Assembly (NCBI GenBank): GCA_020217265.1
Contig: JAIWOS010000029.1
Coordinates: forward strand, 1 to 17,723
Length of the DNA stretch: 17,723 bases
Reading direction: 5' to 3'
From: Thiobacillus sp.
GTDB taxonomy: Bacteria > Pseudomonadota > Gammaproteobacteria > Burkholderiales > Thiobacillaceae
In this document: piece after piece, positions 1 to 8,802 of the stretch
Position numbering within the stretch: the first letter of the stretch is position 1
How the letters are laid out: the number at the start of each line of letters is the position of its first letter
The notes under the pieces: model-generated
The model's input: the letters and a program-made list of their open reading frames with translations, nothing else
Database searches by the model: none
Told to the model about the DNA's origin: nothing
Position numbers and translations under genes: made by a program

Positions 1-100
1 GAACCATCGACCCAGAAAATGCCTCGGCTTCAAAACACCTCACGAGGTCTTCACGACGCAGCGACAATCGCGTCTTGACGTCGTTGCACTTCAGGGTTGA
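1..100 (+). CDS. IS30-family transposase, C-terminal end only (5' end outside window)
   Basis: Reading from position 2, 32 codons run to a TGA at 98-100. They begin N-H-R-P-R-K-C-L-G-F-K-T-P-H-E-V-F and end V-A-L-Q-G. The block R-P-R-K-x-L-G-x-x-T-P-x-E-V-F closing a short tail is the characteristic C-terminus of IS30-family DDE transposases, whose last codons commonly overlap the right terminal inverted repeat. The catalytic DDE residues would lie outside the window, so I cannot say whether the gene is intact. A 50-codon minus-strand reading frame over the same bases is treated as a shadow. The family call rests on motif recognition of about 30 residues. Confidence 0.72.
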   Translation, partial: NHRPRKCLGFKTPHEVFTTQRQSRLDVVALQG

Positions 101-115
101 ATCCGCCGGGTAATT
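1..115 (+). mobile_element. Right end of an IS30-family insertion sequence (partial)
   Basis: The transposase remnant ends at 100, and the sequence about 82-108 (GTTGCACTTCAGGGTTGAAT and the next few bases) has the look of an IS30-type right terminal repeat spanning the stop codon. The exact outer boundary is uncertain because the left end and target duplication are outside the window. The element would lie about 40-50 bp downstream of the thioredoxin-like gene's stop codon, transcribed towards it. Confidence 0.55.
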
Positions 116-150
116 TTCCACGTGCATCAACAGCATACCTTGTTGAGTCA

Positions 151-540
151 TCAGGGCTCTTCCTGGGCTGCCGCACGCAGTAGGCTCGGCACCGCCTCGC
201 GCACGCTTTCCACCTTGGCCGTGCACTGCAATTCCGCATGAAACCGCCCGACGCGGTAAAGATAAATCGTGGGCAGGTGAAAGATGCCGTAGTAGCGCGC
301 GACGCCGGTGGCCTCGCTGACGTCGACTTCGTAGAGCGCATCGGCGATGCCGGCAAGCGCCTCGGGCAGCAGGCGCTTCCAGGCGCGGCAGGCGCCGCAG
401 TGGGGCGCGCTGAAGAGGACCGCGGCGACGCCGTGGGTGGCGGCGAGGCGCGCATGGAAATCGCCTTCGCCCAGGCGCGAGAAGGCGAGGCGGGGCGGGC
501 TGATAGAATCGCGCCTTTCCTCGTGTCGGTTGCCTTCCAT
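151..540 (-). CDS. Thioredoxin-fold protein with CGAC active site
   Basis: This 129-aa cytoplasmic protein has the thioredoxin layout: an early strand, then S-A-P-H-C-G-A-C at residues 44-51 (cysteines 48 and 51, a C-x-x-C redox pair followed by R-A-W), and the cis-proline segment F-H-L-P-T-I-Y-L-Y around Pro90. No signal peptide is visible. It is likely a thiol-disulfide reductase or a thioredoxin-like chaperone; the partner is unknown. The C-G-A-C dipeptide differs from the C-G-P-C of canonical TrxA, so the redox potential may differ. The ATG at 540-538 is the only good start, since no GTG or ATG lies between it and the active site; a GGAG sits about 13 bases upstream. The start codon overlaps that of the divergent exchanger gene. 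The frame stays open further upstream, but that part is antisense to the exchanger and is not protein-like. Confidence 0.8.
   Translation of the reverse strand: MEGNRHEERRDSISPPRLAFSRLGEGDFHARLAATHGVAAVLFSAPHCGACRAWKRLLPEALAGIADALYEVDVSEATGVARYYGIFHLPTIYLYRVGRFHAELQCTAKVESVREAVPSLLRAAAQEEP
501..509 (+). promoter_or_regulatory. Candidate extended -10 promoter for the cation exchanger gene
   Basis: TGATAGAAT combines a TG extension with a TAGAAT hexamer (504-509), about 30 bases before the exchanger ATG. No good -35 is seen. It lies inside the thioredoxin-like coding region on the other strand. The match is modest. Confidence 0.35.
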
Positions 541-1540
541 GCTGTTTCTCGAACTCCTCGGTTTTCTGCTACTTATCCTCGTGGCGGCGGAAATCTTTGT
601 CAACGCGCTGGAGCACCTGGGCGAGAAGCTGAAAATCTCCGAAGGCGTGACCGGTTCGGTGTTCGCGGCGGTGGGCACGGCTATGCCGGAAACGCTGGTG
701 CCGCTCCTGGCGATTTTCGGCGGTACGGGCAGTGTCGAAACCAGCCATGAGATCGGCGTGGGCGCAATTCTTGGGGCCCCGCTGATGCTCTCGACGCTGT
801 CGCTGTTCCTCATGGGCGTGGCGGTGCTGAAGCGACGCGGTCTCAAGGGGCAACTGCACCCCGAGCGCACGGGCCTCAAGCGCGATCTCGATTTCTTCCT
901 GATGGCTTTCGTGCTGGCGTTCGTCGCCATGTTCGTGCCGCACGACGACGGCCTGGTGCGCGGTGCGATCGCGTTCGTCATGGTGCTGATCTATTTCGTG
1001 TACGTGATGCTTACCCTGCGCGCGTCGGCCAAGCTGGTGGAAGACGGCCACGGCACCGAGGCCGAATCGCCGATGCTGCTCACCCGCCTGGGATTGCCGC
1101 AGAACCTGTTGTTCATTGTGGTGCAGCTCGCGCTGGGTCTGGGGCTGTTGGTGGCGGGCGCCAAGGGATTCATTCACGGCGTGGAGGAAGCCGCGCCCAT
1201 CATCGGCATTTCGGCGCTGCTGCTGTCGCTGATGATCATTCCCGTGGCGACCGAGCTGCCGGAGAAGGTGAATTCGATTCTCTGGATCAGGAAGCGCAAG
1301 GACACGCTGGCCTTTGGCAACATCACCGGCGCGATGGTGTTCCAGGGCACGCTTCTGCCCGCCATCGGCATTTCGCTCACGCCGTGGACGGCACAGAAGG
1401 AAGTGCTGCTGGGGGTGAGCGTGACGCTGATCGCCGCGTTCTGGCTGCGCTGGGTGGCGCTGAACGGGGGATTGCGGGTGTGGCACCTGTTCCTCAATGG
1501 CGCCTTGTATGCGGCCTATCTGGCTGCCGTGCTGGTCTGA
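539..1540 (+). CDS. CaCA-superfamily sodium/calcium exchanger-like membrane protein
   Basis: This 333-aa, highly hydrophobic protein has about 10 membrane segments. It has the internal duplication of the Ca2+:cation antiporter superfamily. The first alpha-repeat holds G-T-A-M-P-E (46-51) followed by a conserved G-A-x-L-G-A-P (76-81), and the second holds A-T-E-L-P-E (237-242) followed by G-N-I-T-G-A-M-V-F-Q-G (260-270). The paired P-E glutamates are the cation-coordinating residues in this superfamily. A polar loop around 100-118 and 161-182 separates the halves. It probably exchanges Na+ or H+ for Ca2+ or another cation at the inner membrane; specificity cannot be read here. The ATG at 539 begins directly with the first membrane segment; an upstream in-frame extension is antisense to the thioredoxin-like gene. 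No Shine-Dalgarno is obvious. Confidence 0.85.
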   Translation: MLFLELLGFLLLILVAAEIFVNALEHLGEKLKISEGVTGSVFAAVGTAMPETLVPLLAIFGGTGSVETSHEIGVGAILGAPLMLSTLSLFLMGVAVLKRRGLKGQLHPERTGLKRDLDFFLMAFVLAFVAMFVPHDDGLVRGAIAFVMVLIYFVYVMLTLRASAKLVEDGHGTEAESPMLLTRLGLPQNLLFIVVQLALGLGLLVAGAKGFIHGVEEAAPIIGISALLLSLMIIPVATELPEKVNSILWIRKRKDTLAFGNITGAMVFQGTLLPAIGISLTPWTAQKEVLLGVSVTLIAAFWLRWVALNGGLRVWHLFLNGALYAAYLAAVLV

Positions 1541-1555
1541 ACGCGCCTTGCAAAT

Positions 1556-1588
1556 GAAAAACGGCGGGGCAACCCGCCGTTTTTTTTG
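1556..1588. terminator. Bidirectional rho-independent terminator
   Basis: ACGGCGGG (1561-1568), loop GCAA, CCCGCCGT (1573-1580) form a perfect 8-bp stem. A run of eight T follows on the plus strand (1580-1587), and five A precede it, giving a T-tract on the minus strand. It sits between two convergent genes ending at 1540 and 1602 and can serve both. Confidence 0.92.
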
Positions 1589-1601
1589 TGGGCAAGGCAC
1601 T

Positions 1602-2513
1602 TCAGGCCAAGCGCCGGCGCGCAGCGAAACCGACCAGCCCCAGACCCGCGAGCAGCATCGCCCAGGTGTCCGCCTCGGGCACTGCCGTGACCTGCCAGCC
1701 GATATCTTTCATGGCGGCAAAGTCGAGATCGGTGAAGTGCTTGCGCTGGCCGAGCGTGATAGTGGGGTCCATCGCGGCTTCCTGCGTCGCGCCGTTGACC
1801 AGGCTCTGGGTGCCGTTGAGCCAGTGGGCCTCGTCGCCCAGCGGCACCGCGCCGCCGTATACAGCAGTGGATGCCGGGCCGTAGAAACTGCCATCCACAT
1901 AATTGACGAAGGAATCCGCGGTGCCGAAGCCGAGCACATGCGCCAGTTCGTGCACGGCGACCGAATAGAAATCTGCCATGCCGCTGTTAAGGCCGCCGGT
2001 GGTGGAACCGAAGTACCAGTTGCTGGCGCTGTTGAAGCTGATGGCGCCGCCCCAGGTCGAGAAATCGGTCGCGGTCGGGCCGGTTACCGTGCCTTGGCCG
2101 CGACTGGCGGCATCCGTGCAGAAGCTGCCAAAACCGGAGCAGCTGTAGCCCCCGGGGCCGCCCAGACCCAGCGTGCCGCTGCCCAGGCTGGCGCTGCCGA
2201 CGTAGATGCGGATGACGTCGGCGCCGATGCTGGCGTTGCTGACAGTCAGGTCGGCGCCGTTCGGGTCGGACGGATTGAAGAAGATGGTGCTGAAGTCGTT
2301 GCCGCCGGACGAGACGATCGCCGACAGCGAATCGGCGAAACGCGTTTCGAACACGGACGCGGCGGCATCGAGCACTGAAATCCGGTCGTTGTTCCCGAGA
2401 AAGAAGTTGTTGCTGTCGTAGCTGTAATCGAACTGGATATCGATGTTGGCCAGCGCGGGCTGGGCCAGGGCCAGCAGCATGGCGCCAGCGAGAATGTGAG
2501 TACGGGGTTGCAT
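1602..2513 (-). CDS. PEP-CTERM-anchored zinc metalloprotease (HExxH)
   Basis: This 303-aa precursor has a signal peptide (M1-A22, cleavage after A-L-A), and the mature chain starts N-I-D-I. The zinc-binding motif H-E-L-A-H-V-L-G-F lies at 188-196, with Glu189 the likely catalytic base, and a Met-turn-like A-M-D-P at 247-250. The C-terminus carries a PEP-CTERM signal (V-P-E at 278-280, one hydrophobic helix, then A-R-R-R), which directs export and handling by an exosortase. It is therefore probably surface or extracellular and linked to exopolysaccharide or biofilm matrix. Thr198 occupies the place where metzincins have their third zinc ligand; His230 in D-E-A-H-W is a possible substitute. The ATG at 2513 is chosen for the strong GGAGGAAACTC just upstream; the 26-codon longer frame has no support. 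The gene lies 87 bp downstream of the acetyltransferase on the same strand. Confidence 0.85.
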   Translation of the reverse strand: MQPRTHILAGAMLLALAQPALANIDIQFDYSYDSNNFFLGNNDRISVLDAAASVFETRFADSLSAIVSSGGNDFSTIFFNPSDPNGADLTVSNASIGADVIRIYVGSASLGSGTLGLGGPGGYSCSGFGSFCTDAASRGQGTVTGPTATDFSTWGGAISFNSASNWYFGSTTGGLNSGMADFYSVAVHELAHVLGFGTADSFVNYVDGSFYGPASTAVYGGAVPLGDEAHWLNGTQSLVNGATQEAAMDPTITLGQRKHFTDLDFAAMKDIGWQVTAVPEADTWAMLLAGLGLVGFAARRRLA

Positions 2514-2600
2514 GAGTTTCCTCCGGATTCGTGTTTGGTGTGGCTCCGCGCAATCTGTTTTTTTCGCAAGTGTACGCCGGAATCGTGGCATTTACATGAA

Positions 2601-3758
2601 TCAGGAAATGCGCCGGTAGGGCCCTTCCAGCTCATCCATGTGGTGCACCACGGCCTCGGTTTCGCGTTCCAGAAAGCGCCCGACCGCCAGCCGGAATTCG
2701 GCGTGTTCAAGCCAGTGCCAGGAGTGCGTGGCGGTCGGCACCAATCCGCGCGCGAGCTTGTGCTCGCCCTGGGCGCCGCCTTCGAAGACCTTCAATCCCC
2801 GGGCGATGGCGTACTCGATGCCCTGCTGGTAGCAGGTTTCGAAATGCAGGCCCGGCAGGTATTCGAGCGTGCCCCAGTGGCGGCCGTAGAGACGCTCGCT
2901 GTCCCTCAGGCAGAACGAGCAGGCGACAGGCGCGCCGTTCCGGTTGGCGATGACGAGCACGACATTGTCCGGCATCGTCTTGCGCAGCATGGCGAAGAAT
3001 TCCGGATTCAGGTGCGGCTCGCTGCGGTGGCGTTCGTAGGTGTCGGCGTAGCAGCGCCAGAAGTGTGCCCAGTCGGCATCGGTACTTTCCCGGCCCTCGA
3101 CCCAGCGGAAAGTGACGCCGAGATTCGCCAGCTTTTTGCGTTCCTGGCGGATTTTCTTGCGCTTGTCGTGCGTGAGCGCGGCGAGGAAGTCGTCGAATGT
3201 GGCGTAGCCTGCGTTGTGCCAGTGGAACTGGAACCCGCTGCGGTGCAGCAATCCGGTCGGCTCCAGCGCCGCGTGATCCGGTTCGGTGGGAAAAAGCAGG
3301 TGGAACGACGAGCAGTTGAGCTCACGCGTGAGTTGGAGCGCAGCCTGAATCAGCGTCGTGCGGTCGGCATCGTTCGTCGTCAGCAGGCGCGGGCCGGGCA
3401 CGGGCGAGAAGGGTGCGCAGCAGACGAGCTTGGGGTAGTAGGCCAGGCCATGGCGGCTGTAAGCGTCGGCCCAGGCCCAGTCGAACACGAACTCGCCCCA
3501 GGAATGCTGCTTGATATAGAGCGGCATCGCGGCGGCGAGCGCGTTGTTACGGAACAGGGCAAGATGCACGGGTTCCCAGCCGATGTGCGCGCCGACGCAA
3601 GCGGTGGCTTCCAGCGCGTGCAGAAAGGCGTGGCGCACGAAGGGCGATTCGCCGGCGAGCGCATCCCACGCGGCGGCGTCGAGATCGGCGATGCGCGGTA
3701 CGACGCGAACGACAGGCTCCGCGGCTTCCGCATCGGGGGGGTTTGCTTCAAAATGCAC
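2601..3758 (-). CDS. FemAB-like/GNAT-fold N-acetyltransferase (COG3146, DUF482-type)
   Basis: This 385-aa soluble protein matches the 'peptidogalycan biosynthesis/GNAT' family (COG3146, Pfam Peptidogalycan_syn) in length and landmarks. These include S-P-F-V-R-H-A-F-L-H-A-L-E near residue 40, a central basic H-D-K-R-K-K-I-R-Q-E-R-K-K-L, and C-terminal H-F-E-T-C-Y-Q-Q-G-I-E-Y-A-I followed by G-A-Q-G-E-H-K. The natural substrate is not established; family members are predicted acyl or aminoacyl transferases. The first codon is GTG (3758-3756), with a weak GGAAG about 11 bases upstream. No better internal start precedes the conserved region. It is divergent from sucC with only 29 bp between the start codons, so each gene's promoter must overlap the other's 5' coding sequence. 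Confidence 0.82.
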   Translation of the reverse strand: MHFEANPPDAEAAEPVVRVVPRIADLDAAAWDALAGESPFVRHAFLHALEATACVGAHIGWEPVHLALFRNNALAAAMPLYIKQHSWGEFVFDWAWADAYSRHGLAYYPKLVCCAPFSPVPGPRLLTTNDADRTTLIQAALQLTRELNCSSFHLLFPTEPDHAALEPTGLLHRSGFQFHWHNAGYATFDDFLAALTHDKRKKIRQERKKLANLGVTFRWVEGRESTDADWAHFWRCYADTYERHRSEPHLNPEFFAMLRKTMPDNVVLVIANRNGAPVACSFCLRDSERLYGRHWGTLEYLPGLHFETCYQQGIEYAIARGLKVFEGGAQGEHKLARGLVPTATHSWHWLEHAEFRLAVGRFLERETEAVVHHMDELEGPYRRIS

Positions 3759-3787
3759 GTTTCAGCGAGCTTCCGTCGATATCAAGA

Positions 3788-4948
3788 ATGAACCTGCACG
3801 AATACCAGGCCAAGCAGATCCTGCGCGCGGCCAACATTAACACGCCGCGCGGCGAGGTGGCCGACAGCGCGCCCACGGCCGCGGAGGCCGCAAAATCGCT
3901 CGGCGGCCACGCCTGGGTGGTGAAGGCGCAAATCCACGCCGGCGGGCGAGGCAAGGCGGGCGGCGTCAAGGTCGTGAAGTCGGTGGACGCCGTGTACGAC
4001 ACCGCGGCTGCACTGCTCGGCAGCAGGCTCGTCACGATCCAGAACGCGCCCGATGGTCAGCCCGTGAATCGGGTGCTGGTCGAGGAAACCCTGGCCATCG
4101 CGCGCGAGCTGTATCTCTCTTTCCTCGTCGACCGCGAAACCGAGCGCGTCGCCATCGTCGCCTCCGCCGCCGGCGGCATGGAAATCGAGGAAGTCGCCCA
4201 TGCCACGCCCGAGAAGGTGCTCAAGGAGTGGTGCGACCCGCTCTTCGGCGTGCAGGACTTCCAGTGTCGCGCGCTCGCCTTTGCACTGGAACTCACGGGC
4301 GAGGCGTTCAAGGATTTCTGCAAGCTCCTGCCTGCGCTCTACCGCGTGTTCATCGCCAACGACTTGAGTCTGCTCGAAATCAACCCGCTCGTCGTCACGG
4401 CCGACAACCGCGTGCTGCCGCTCGACTGCAAGATGAGCGTGGACGACAACGCGCTGTATCGCCGCAAGGCGCTCGCCGAACTCATGGACATGAGCCAGGT
4501 CGACGCCAAGGAGGCTGCCGCGCACGCCGCCAACGTGAACTACGTCGCGCTCGCCGGCAACATCGGCTGCATGGTCAACGGCGCGGGGCTGGCGATGGCG
4601 ACCATGGACCTCATCCAGCTGAAAGGCGGCATGCCCGCCAACTTCCTCGACGTCGGCGGCGGTGCGACGCCCGAGACGGTGGCGCAGGGCTTCAAGATCA
4701 TCCTGCTCGACCCCAACGTGAAGGCGATCCTCATCAACATCTTCGGCGGCATCGTGCGCTGCGACGTCATCGCCGAGGGCATCATCCAGGCCGTGCGCGA
4801 AGTCGACGTGAAAGTGCCGGTGGTGGTGCGGCTCGAAGGCACGAACGCTGACGAAGGGCGCGCGCTGCTGGCGCAATCCGGGCTGGCGATCCTGGCGGCC
4901 GAAAGCCTCACGCATGCCGCGGAACTCGCGGTGGAGAAAGCGCAATGA
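3788..4948 (+). CDS. sucC: Succinate-CoA ligase (ADP-forming) beta subunit
   Basis: This 386-aa protein is the usual SucC length (about 388). It opens M-N-L-H-E-Y-Q-A-K, the SucC hallmark, followed by the ATP-grasp [17 protein letters not shown]. Later signatures are [20 protein letters not shown] and N-F-L-D-V-G-G-G-A, then I-F-G-G-I-V-R-C-D. The beta subunit binds nucleotide and pairs with SucD to interconvert succinyl-CoA and succinate with substrate-level phosphorylation in the TCA cycle. Malate-CoA ligase (MtkA) is a close homologue and cannot be fully excluded, but nothing else of the serine cycle is nearby. The ATG at 3788 is chosen because homologues begin at this Met; the 15-codon upstream extension has no support. 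The stop overlaps sucD by 4 bp (ATGA). Confidence 0.95.
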   Translation: MNLHEYQAKQILRAANINTPRGEVADSAPTAAEAAKSLGGHAWVVKAQIHAGGRGKAGGVKVVKSVDAVYDTAAALLGSRLVTIQNAPDGQPVNRVLVEETLAIARELYLSFLVDRETERVAIVASAAGGMEIEEVAHATPEKVLKEWCDPLFGVQDFQCRALAFALELTGEAFKDFCKLLPALYRVFIANDLSLLEINPLVVTADNRVLPLDCKMSVDDNALYRRKALAELMDMSQVDAKEAAAHAANVNYVALAGNIGCMVNGAGLAMATMDLIQLKGGMPANFLDVGGGATPETVAQGFKIILLDPNVKAILINIFGGIVRCDVIAEGIIQAVREVDVKVPVVVRLEGTNADEGRALLAQSGLAILAAESLTHAAELAVEKAQ

Positions 4949-5820
4949 GCATCCTCGTCAACCAGCACACCCGCGTCATCTGCCAGGGCTTCACCGGCAA
5001 ACAGGGCACCTTCCATTCCGAACAGGCAATTGCCTACGGCACGAACATAGTCGGCGGAGTGACGCCCGGCAAGGGCGGGCAGACGCATCTGAATCTTCCC
5101 GTGTTCAACACCGTGCGCGATGCCGTGCGGGAAACCGGCGCGCAGGCGACGATGATCTACGTGCCCGCCGCGTTTGCCGCCGACTCCATTCTCGAAGCGG
5201 CCGACGCCGGCATCGAGGTCATCGTCTGCATCACCGAGGGCATCCCGGTCCTGGACATGCTGAACGTGAAGGCCGCGCTGCGTGCCAACGGCGCGAAACT
5301 CATCGGCCCCAACTGCCCTGGCATCATCACCTCCGGCGAGTGCAAGATCGGTATCATGCCCGGCCGCATCCACCAGAAGGGCAGGATCGGAATTGTTTCC
5401 CGCTCCGGCACGCTCACCTACGAAGCCGTGCACCAGACCACGCAGCTCGGGCTGGGGCAGTCCACCTGCGTCGGCATCGGCGGCGACCCGATCAAGGGGT
5501 TGGATTTCATCGACTGCCTGCAACTGTTCGAGGCCGACCCGCAGACCGAAGCTGTCATCCTGGTCGGCGAGATCGGCGGCAGCCGCGAGGAAGAGGCGGC
5601 CGAATTCATCCGCTCGAACATGAAGAAGCCCGTCGCCGCCTATATCGCCGGCCGCACCGCGCCCAAGGGCAAGCGCATGGGTCACGCCGGGGCCATCATC
5701 GCGGGCGGGAGCGGCACGGCGGAGGCCAAGATCCGTGCGCTGGAAGCGGCCGGCGTGGTCGTCGCCCAGAGCCCGGCGCAGCTGGGCGAGGCCGTGCAGC
5801 TGGCGATGGGGGCGCGTTGA
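4945..5820 (+). CDS. sucD: Succinate-CoA ligase (ADP-forming) alpha subunit
   Basis: This 291-aa protein is full-length for SucD. The CoA-binding Rossmann start shows [11 protein letters not shown] (14-24) and G-G-V-T-P-G-K-G-G (37-45). G-P-N-C-P-G-I-I (121-128) is conserved, and the phosphorylated active-site histidine is His247 in [15 protein letters not shown]. It forms the catalytic heterodimer or heterotetramer with SucC. Its ATG overlaps the sucC stop by 4 bp, so translation is coupled. sucAB are not in this window. No convincing terminator follows: a T7 run at 5843-5849 has only a very weak possible stem before it. Confidence 0.95.
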   Translation: MSILVNQHTRVICQGFTGKQGTFHSEQAIAYGTNIVGGVTPGKGGQTHLNLPVFNTVRDAVRETGAQATMIYVPAAFAADSILEAADAGIEVIVCITEGIPVLDMLNVKAALRANGAKLIGPNCPGIITSGECKIGIMPGRIHQKGRIGIVSRSGTLTYEAVHQTTQLGLGQSTCVGIGGDPIKGLDFIDCLQLFEADPQTEAVILVGEIGGSREEEAAEFIRSNMKKPVAAYIAGRTAPKGKRMGHAGAIIAGGSGTAEAKIRALEAAGVVVAQSPAQLGEAVQLAMGAR

Positions 5821-5869
5821 GTAAACGGTTCTACGACCCAATTTTTTTGTAGCAATCAATTGCCAACAC

Positions 5870-6403
5870 ATGAAAAAAGATTTCGAGTTTTTGTCAGGGT
5901 TGGTTAATGAGTTTTTCGCCCGAAAGGCAATCAAAGACTCTCTAAGCGTTATCTCGAAATCTGGAATGACAGGCTGGGAAAAATGGTTGCAAATAGAATT
6001 CGCAAAATTTTGTGATGCTCACGACGACGTTGCTGAGTGGTATCGTGAACAGCGTTATGAGCTTGATAAAAGACTATCGAAAGACAAGGCGATTTGCGCA
6101 GTAGATTTCTGGATTCGGCAGAAATATAAACAATCGCCCCTTGGCGTTGAAATTAAGCAGCATCCATCTGCATCGGGCTGTATCAAGTCGATGGTGGGTG
6201 ACGTTGCCAAGATTCACCAGATCAAATACTCGCAGGATGACTTAAGAGGAATCTGGTGTATCGGCGTACATGGGGAAAAGCCAGTTGATGCGGTCAAAAG
6301 GTTGGTGGTTTACCATGCTGATGAACGAGGTATAGGGATAGATACCAGCTTGGTTTTTACCAAGCAAATTGGTCGGACGGGATTCTCTGTGACCCTCCTT
6401 TGA
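5870..6403 (+). CDS. Hypothetical protein with PD-(D/E)xK nuclease-like motif
   Basis: I do not recognise this 177-aa protein by name. Its pattern fits a PD-(D/E)xK nuclease-like core: an early helix W-E-K-W-L-Q-I-E-F (36-44, Glu43), then A-V-D-F-W-I-R-Q (78-84, Asp79) and G-V-E-I-K-Q (92-97, Glu94 and Lys96). Asp79, Glu94 and Lys96 would be the metal-binding/catalytic triad. No signal peptide or membrane segment is seen. Base composition is clearly AT-richer (about 42% GC in a sampled 60-base stretch) than the GC-rich sucD and nadE around it, and codon use differs, which suggests horizontal acquisition. The ATG at 5870 is the first start and lacks a clear Shine-Dalgarno. It could be a lone restriction-like or defence protein, or a mobile-element passenger; function is unproven. 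Confidence 0.65.
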   Translation: MKKDFEFLSGLVNEFFARKAIKDSLSVISKSGMTGWEKWLQIEFAKFCDAHDDVAEWYREQRYELDKRLSKDKAICAVDFWIRQKYKQSPLGVEIKQHPSASGCIKSMVGDVAKIHQIKYSQDDLRGIWCIGVHGEKPVDAVKRLVVYHADERGIGIDTSLVFTKQIGRTGFSVTLL

Positions 6404-6481
6404 GGAATCGCAGTCTTATGGCGAAGCGAAGTAAATTCCGGGGCCTGAAGACTTGCCTGGGTTGTGTGCTGGATTGACTAC
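6404..6481. other. Short non-coding stretch upstream of the toxin remnant
   Basis: I see no supportable gene here. A 19-codon frame starts at 6418, and a short frame ends in a TGA that overlaps the toxin ATG (ATGA at 6482-6485), as antitoxin stops often do. Neither has recognisable antitoxin features, so a decayed antitoxin is only a possibility. Confidence 0.3.
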
Positions 6482-6772
6482 ATGACGTATTCTCTGCTTG
6501 CCATGGTGGGACGCGATCTTGCTAAAGCAATACGGTTTTACGAACATCAGGCGGGCCCGACTCCGGCAGGTCGTATCTTCGACGAATTTAGACGCGCATC
6601 GAAACTGTTGGCAATGCGCCCCGGTTTGGACCTGCCTTCGGCATGTGGGCGTAGGATGTTTCCTCCAAAGGTGTTTCCCTGAGTGTTGTCTATCGCAAGC
6701 TTAATGCCGGTCGGCATGCCTATCGTTCGTCACCAACATCCCTGCCCTGGTTATGGCACGGGCCGAGGTTGA
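6482..6772 (+). pseudogene. ParE/RelE-family toxin remnant, two frameshifts
   Basis: The first segment (ATG 6482 to TGA 6682) reads M-T-Y-S-L-L-A, then G-R-D-L-A-K-A-I-R-F-Y-E, an A-G-R-I-F-D-E-F-x-R-A-S-K-L-L stretch, and G-R-R-M-F-P-P-K-V-F-P. This is the layout of ParE/RelE-type plasmid-stabilisation toxins. After F-P the expected Y-S-V-V-Y-R resumes one frame over (S-V-V-Y-R from 6682), as if one base were lost. A second shift near 6710-6721 returns to the first frame for I-V-R-H-Q-H-x-x-P-G-Y-G and a stop at 6770-6772, matching the usual family ending. The three segments together give roughly a full-length toxin of about 95 residues. No partner antitoxin is recognisable. The stop lies one base before the nadE ATG. 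Confidence 0.72.
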
Positions 6773-6773
6773 G

Positions 6774-8722
<1,949 letters not shown>

Positions 8723-8726
8723 GCCT

Positions 8727-8757
8727 GTAATAAAAGCACCCCGCGCGAGGCGGGGTG
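8727..8757 (-). terminator. Rho-independent terminator for the porin gene
   Basis: CACCCCGC (8737-8744) pairs with GCGGGGTG (8750-8757). Read on the minus strand the stem is followed by CTTTTATTA, a T-rich tail. No T-tract follows on the plus strand, so it fits the minus-strand porin better than glnB, though it may also protect the glnB 3' end. Confidence 0.72.
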
Positions 8758-8802
8758 AAGAGGAAGCGCTGCGCTTTCGTCGGAGAAAACGTTACGGGTG
8801 GA

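Noticed and set aside
1..151. 50-codon minus-strand frame starting at 151 and overlapping the thioredoxin-like stop (TGATG)
   Set aside because: The opposite strand reads as an IS30 transposase C-terminus, which explains these bases better; the minus frame has no recognisable features.
569..1600. 343-codon minus-strand frame across the exchanger gene
   Set aside because: Its composition is His/Gln/Arg-rich, the usual shadow of hydrophobic membrane-protein codons.
4540..5934. 464-codon minus-strand frame antisense to sucC-sucD
   Set aside because: sucC and sucD are unmistakable; long antisense frames are expected in GC-rich coding DNA, and this one is low-complexity Asp/Ala/Arg/Gly-rich.
6418..6477. 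A 19-codon frame as an antitoxin for the toxin remnant
   Set aside because: It is too short and has no DNA-binding or antitoxin pattern.
8731..8760. The hairpin after glnB as a terminator for glnB
   Set aside because: The plus-strand side is followed by AAGAGGAAG with no T-tract; the T-rich tail is on the minus strand, so it was assigned to the porin gene.
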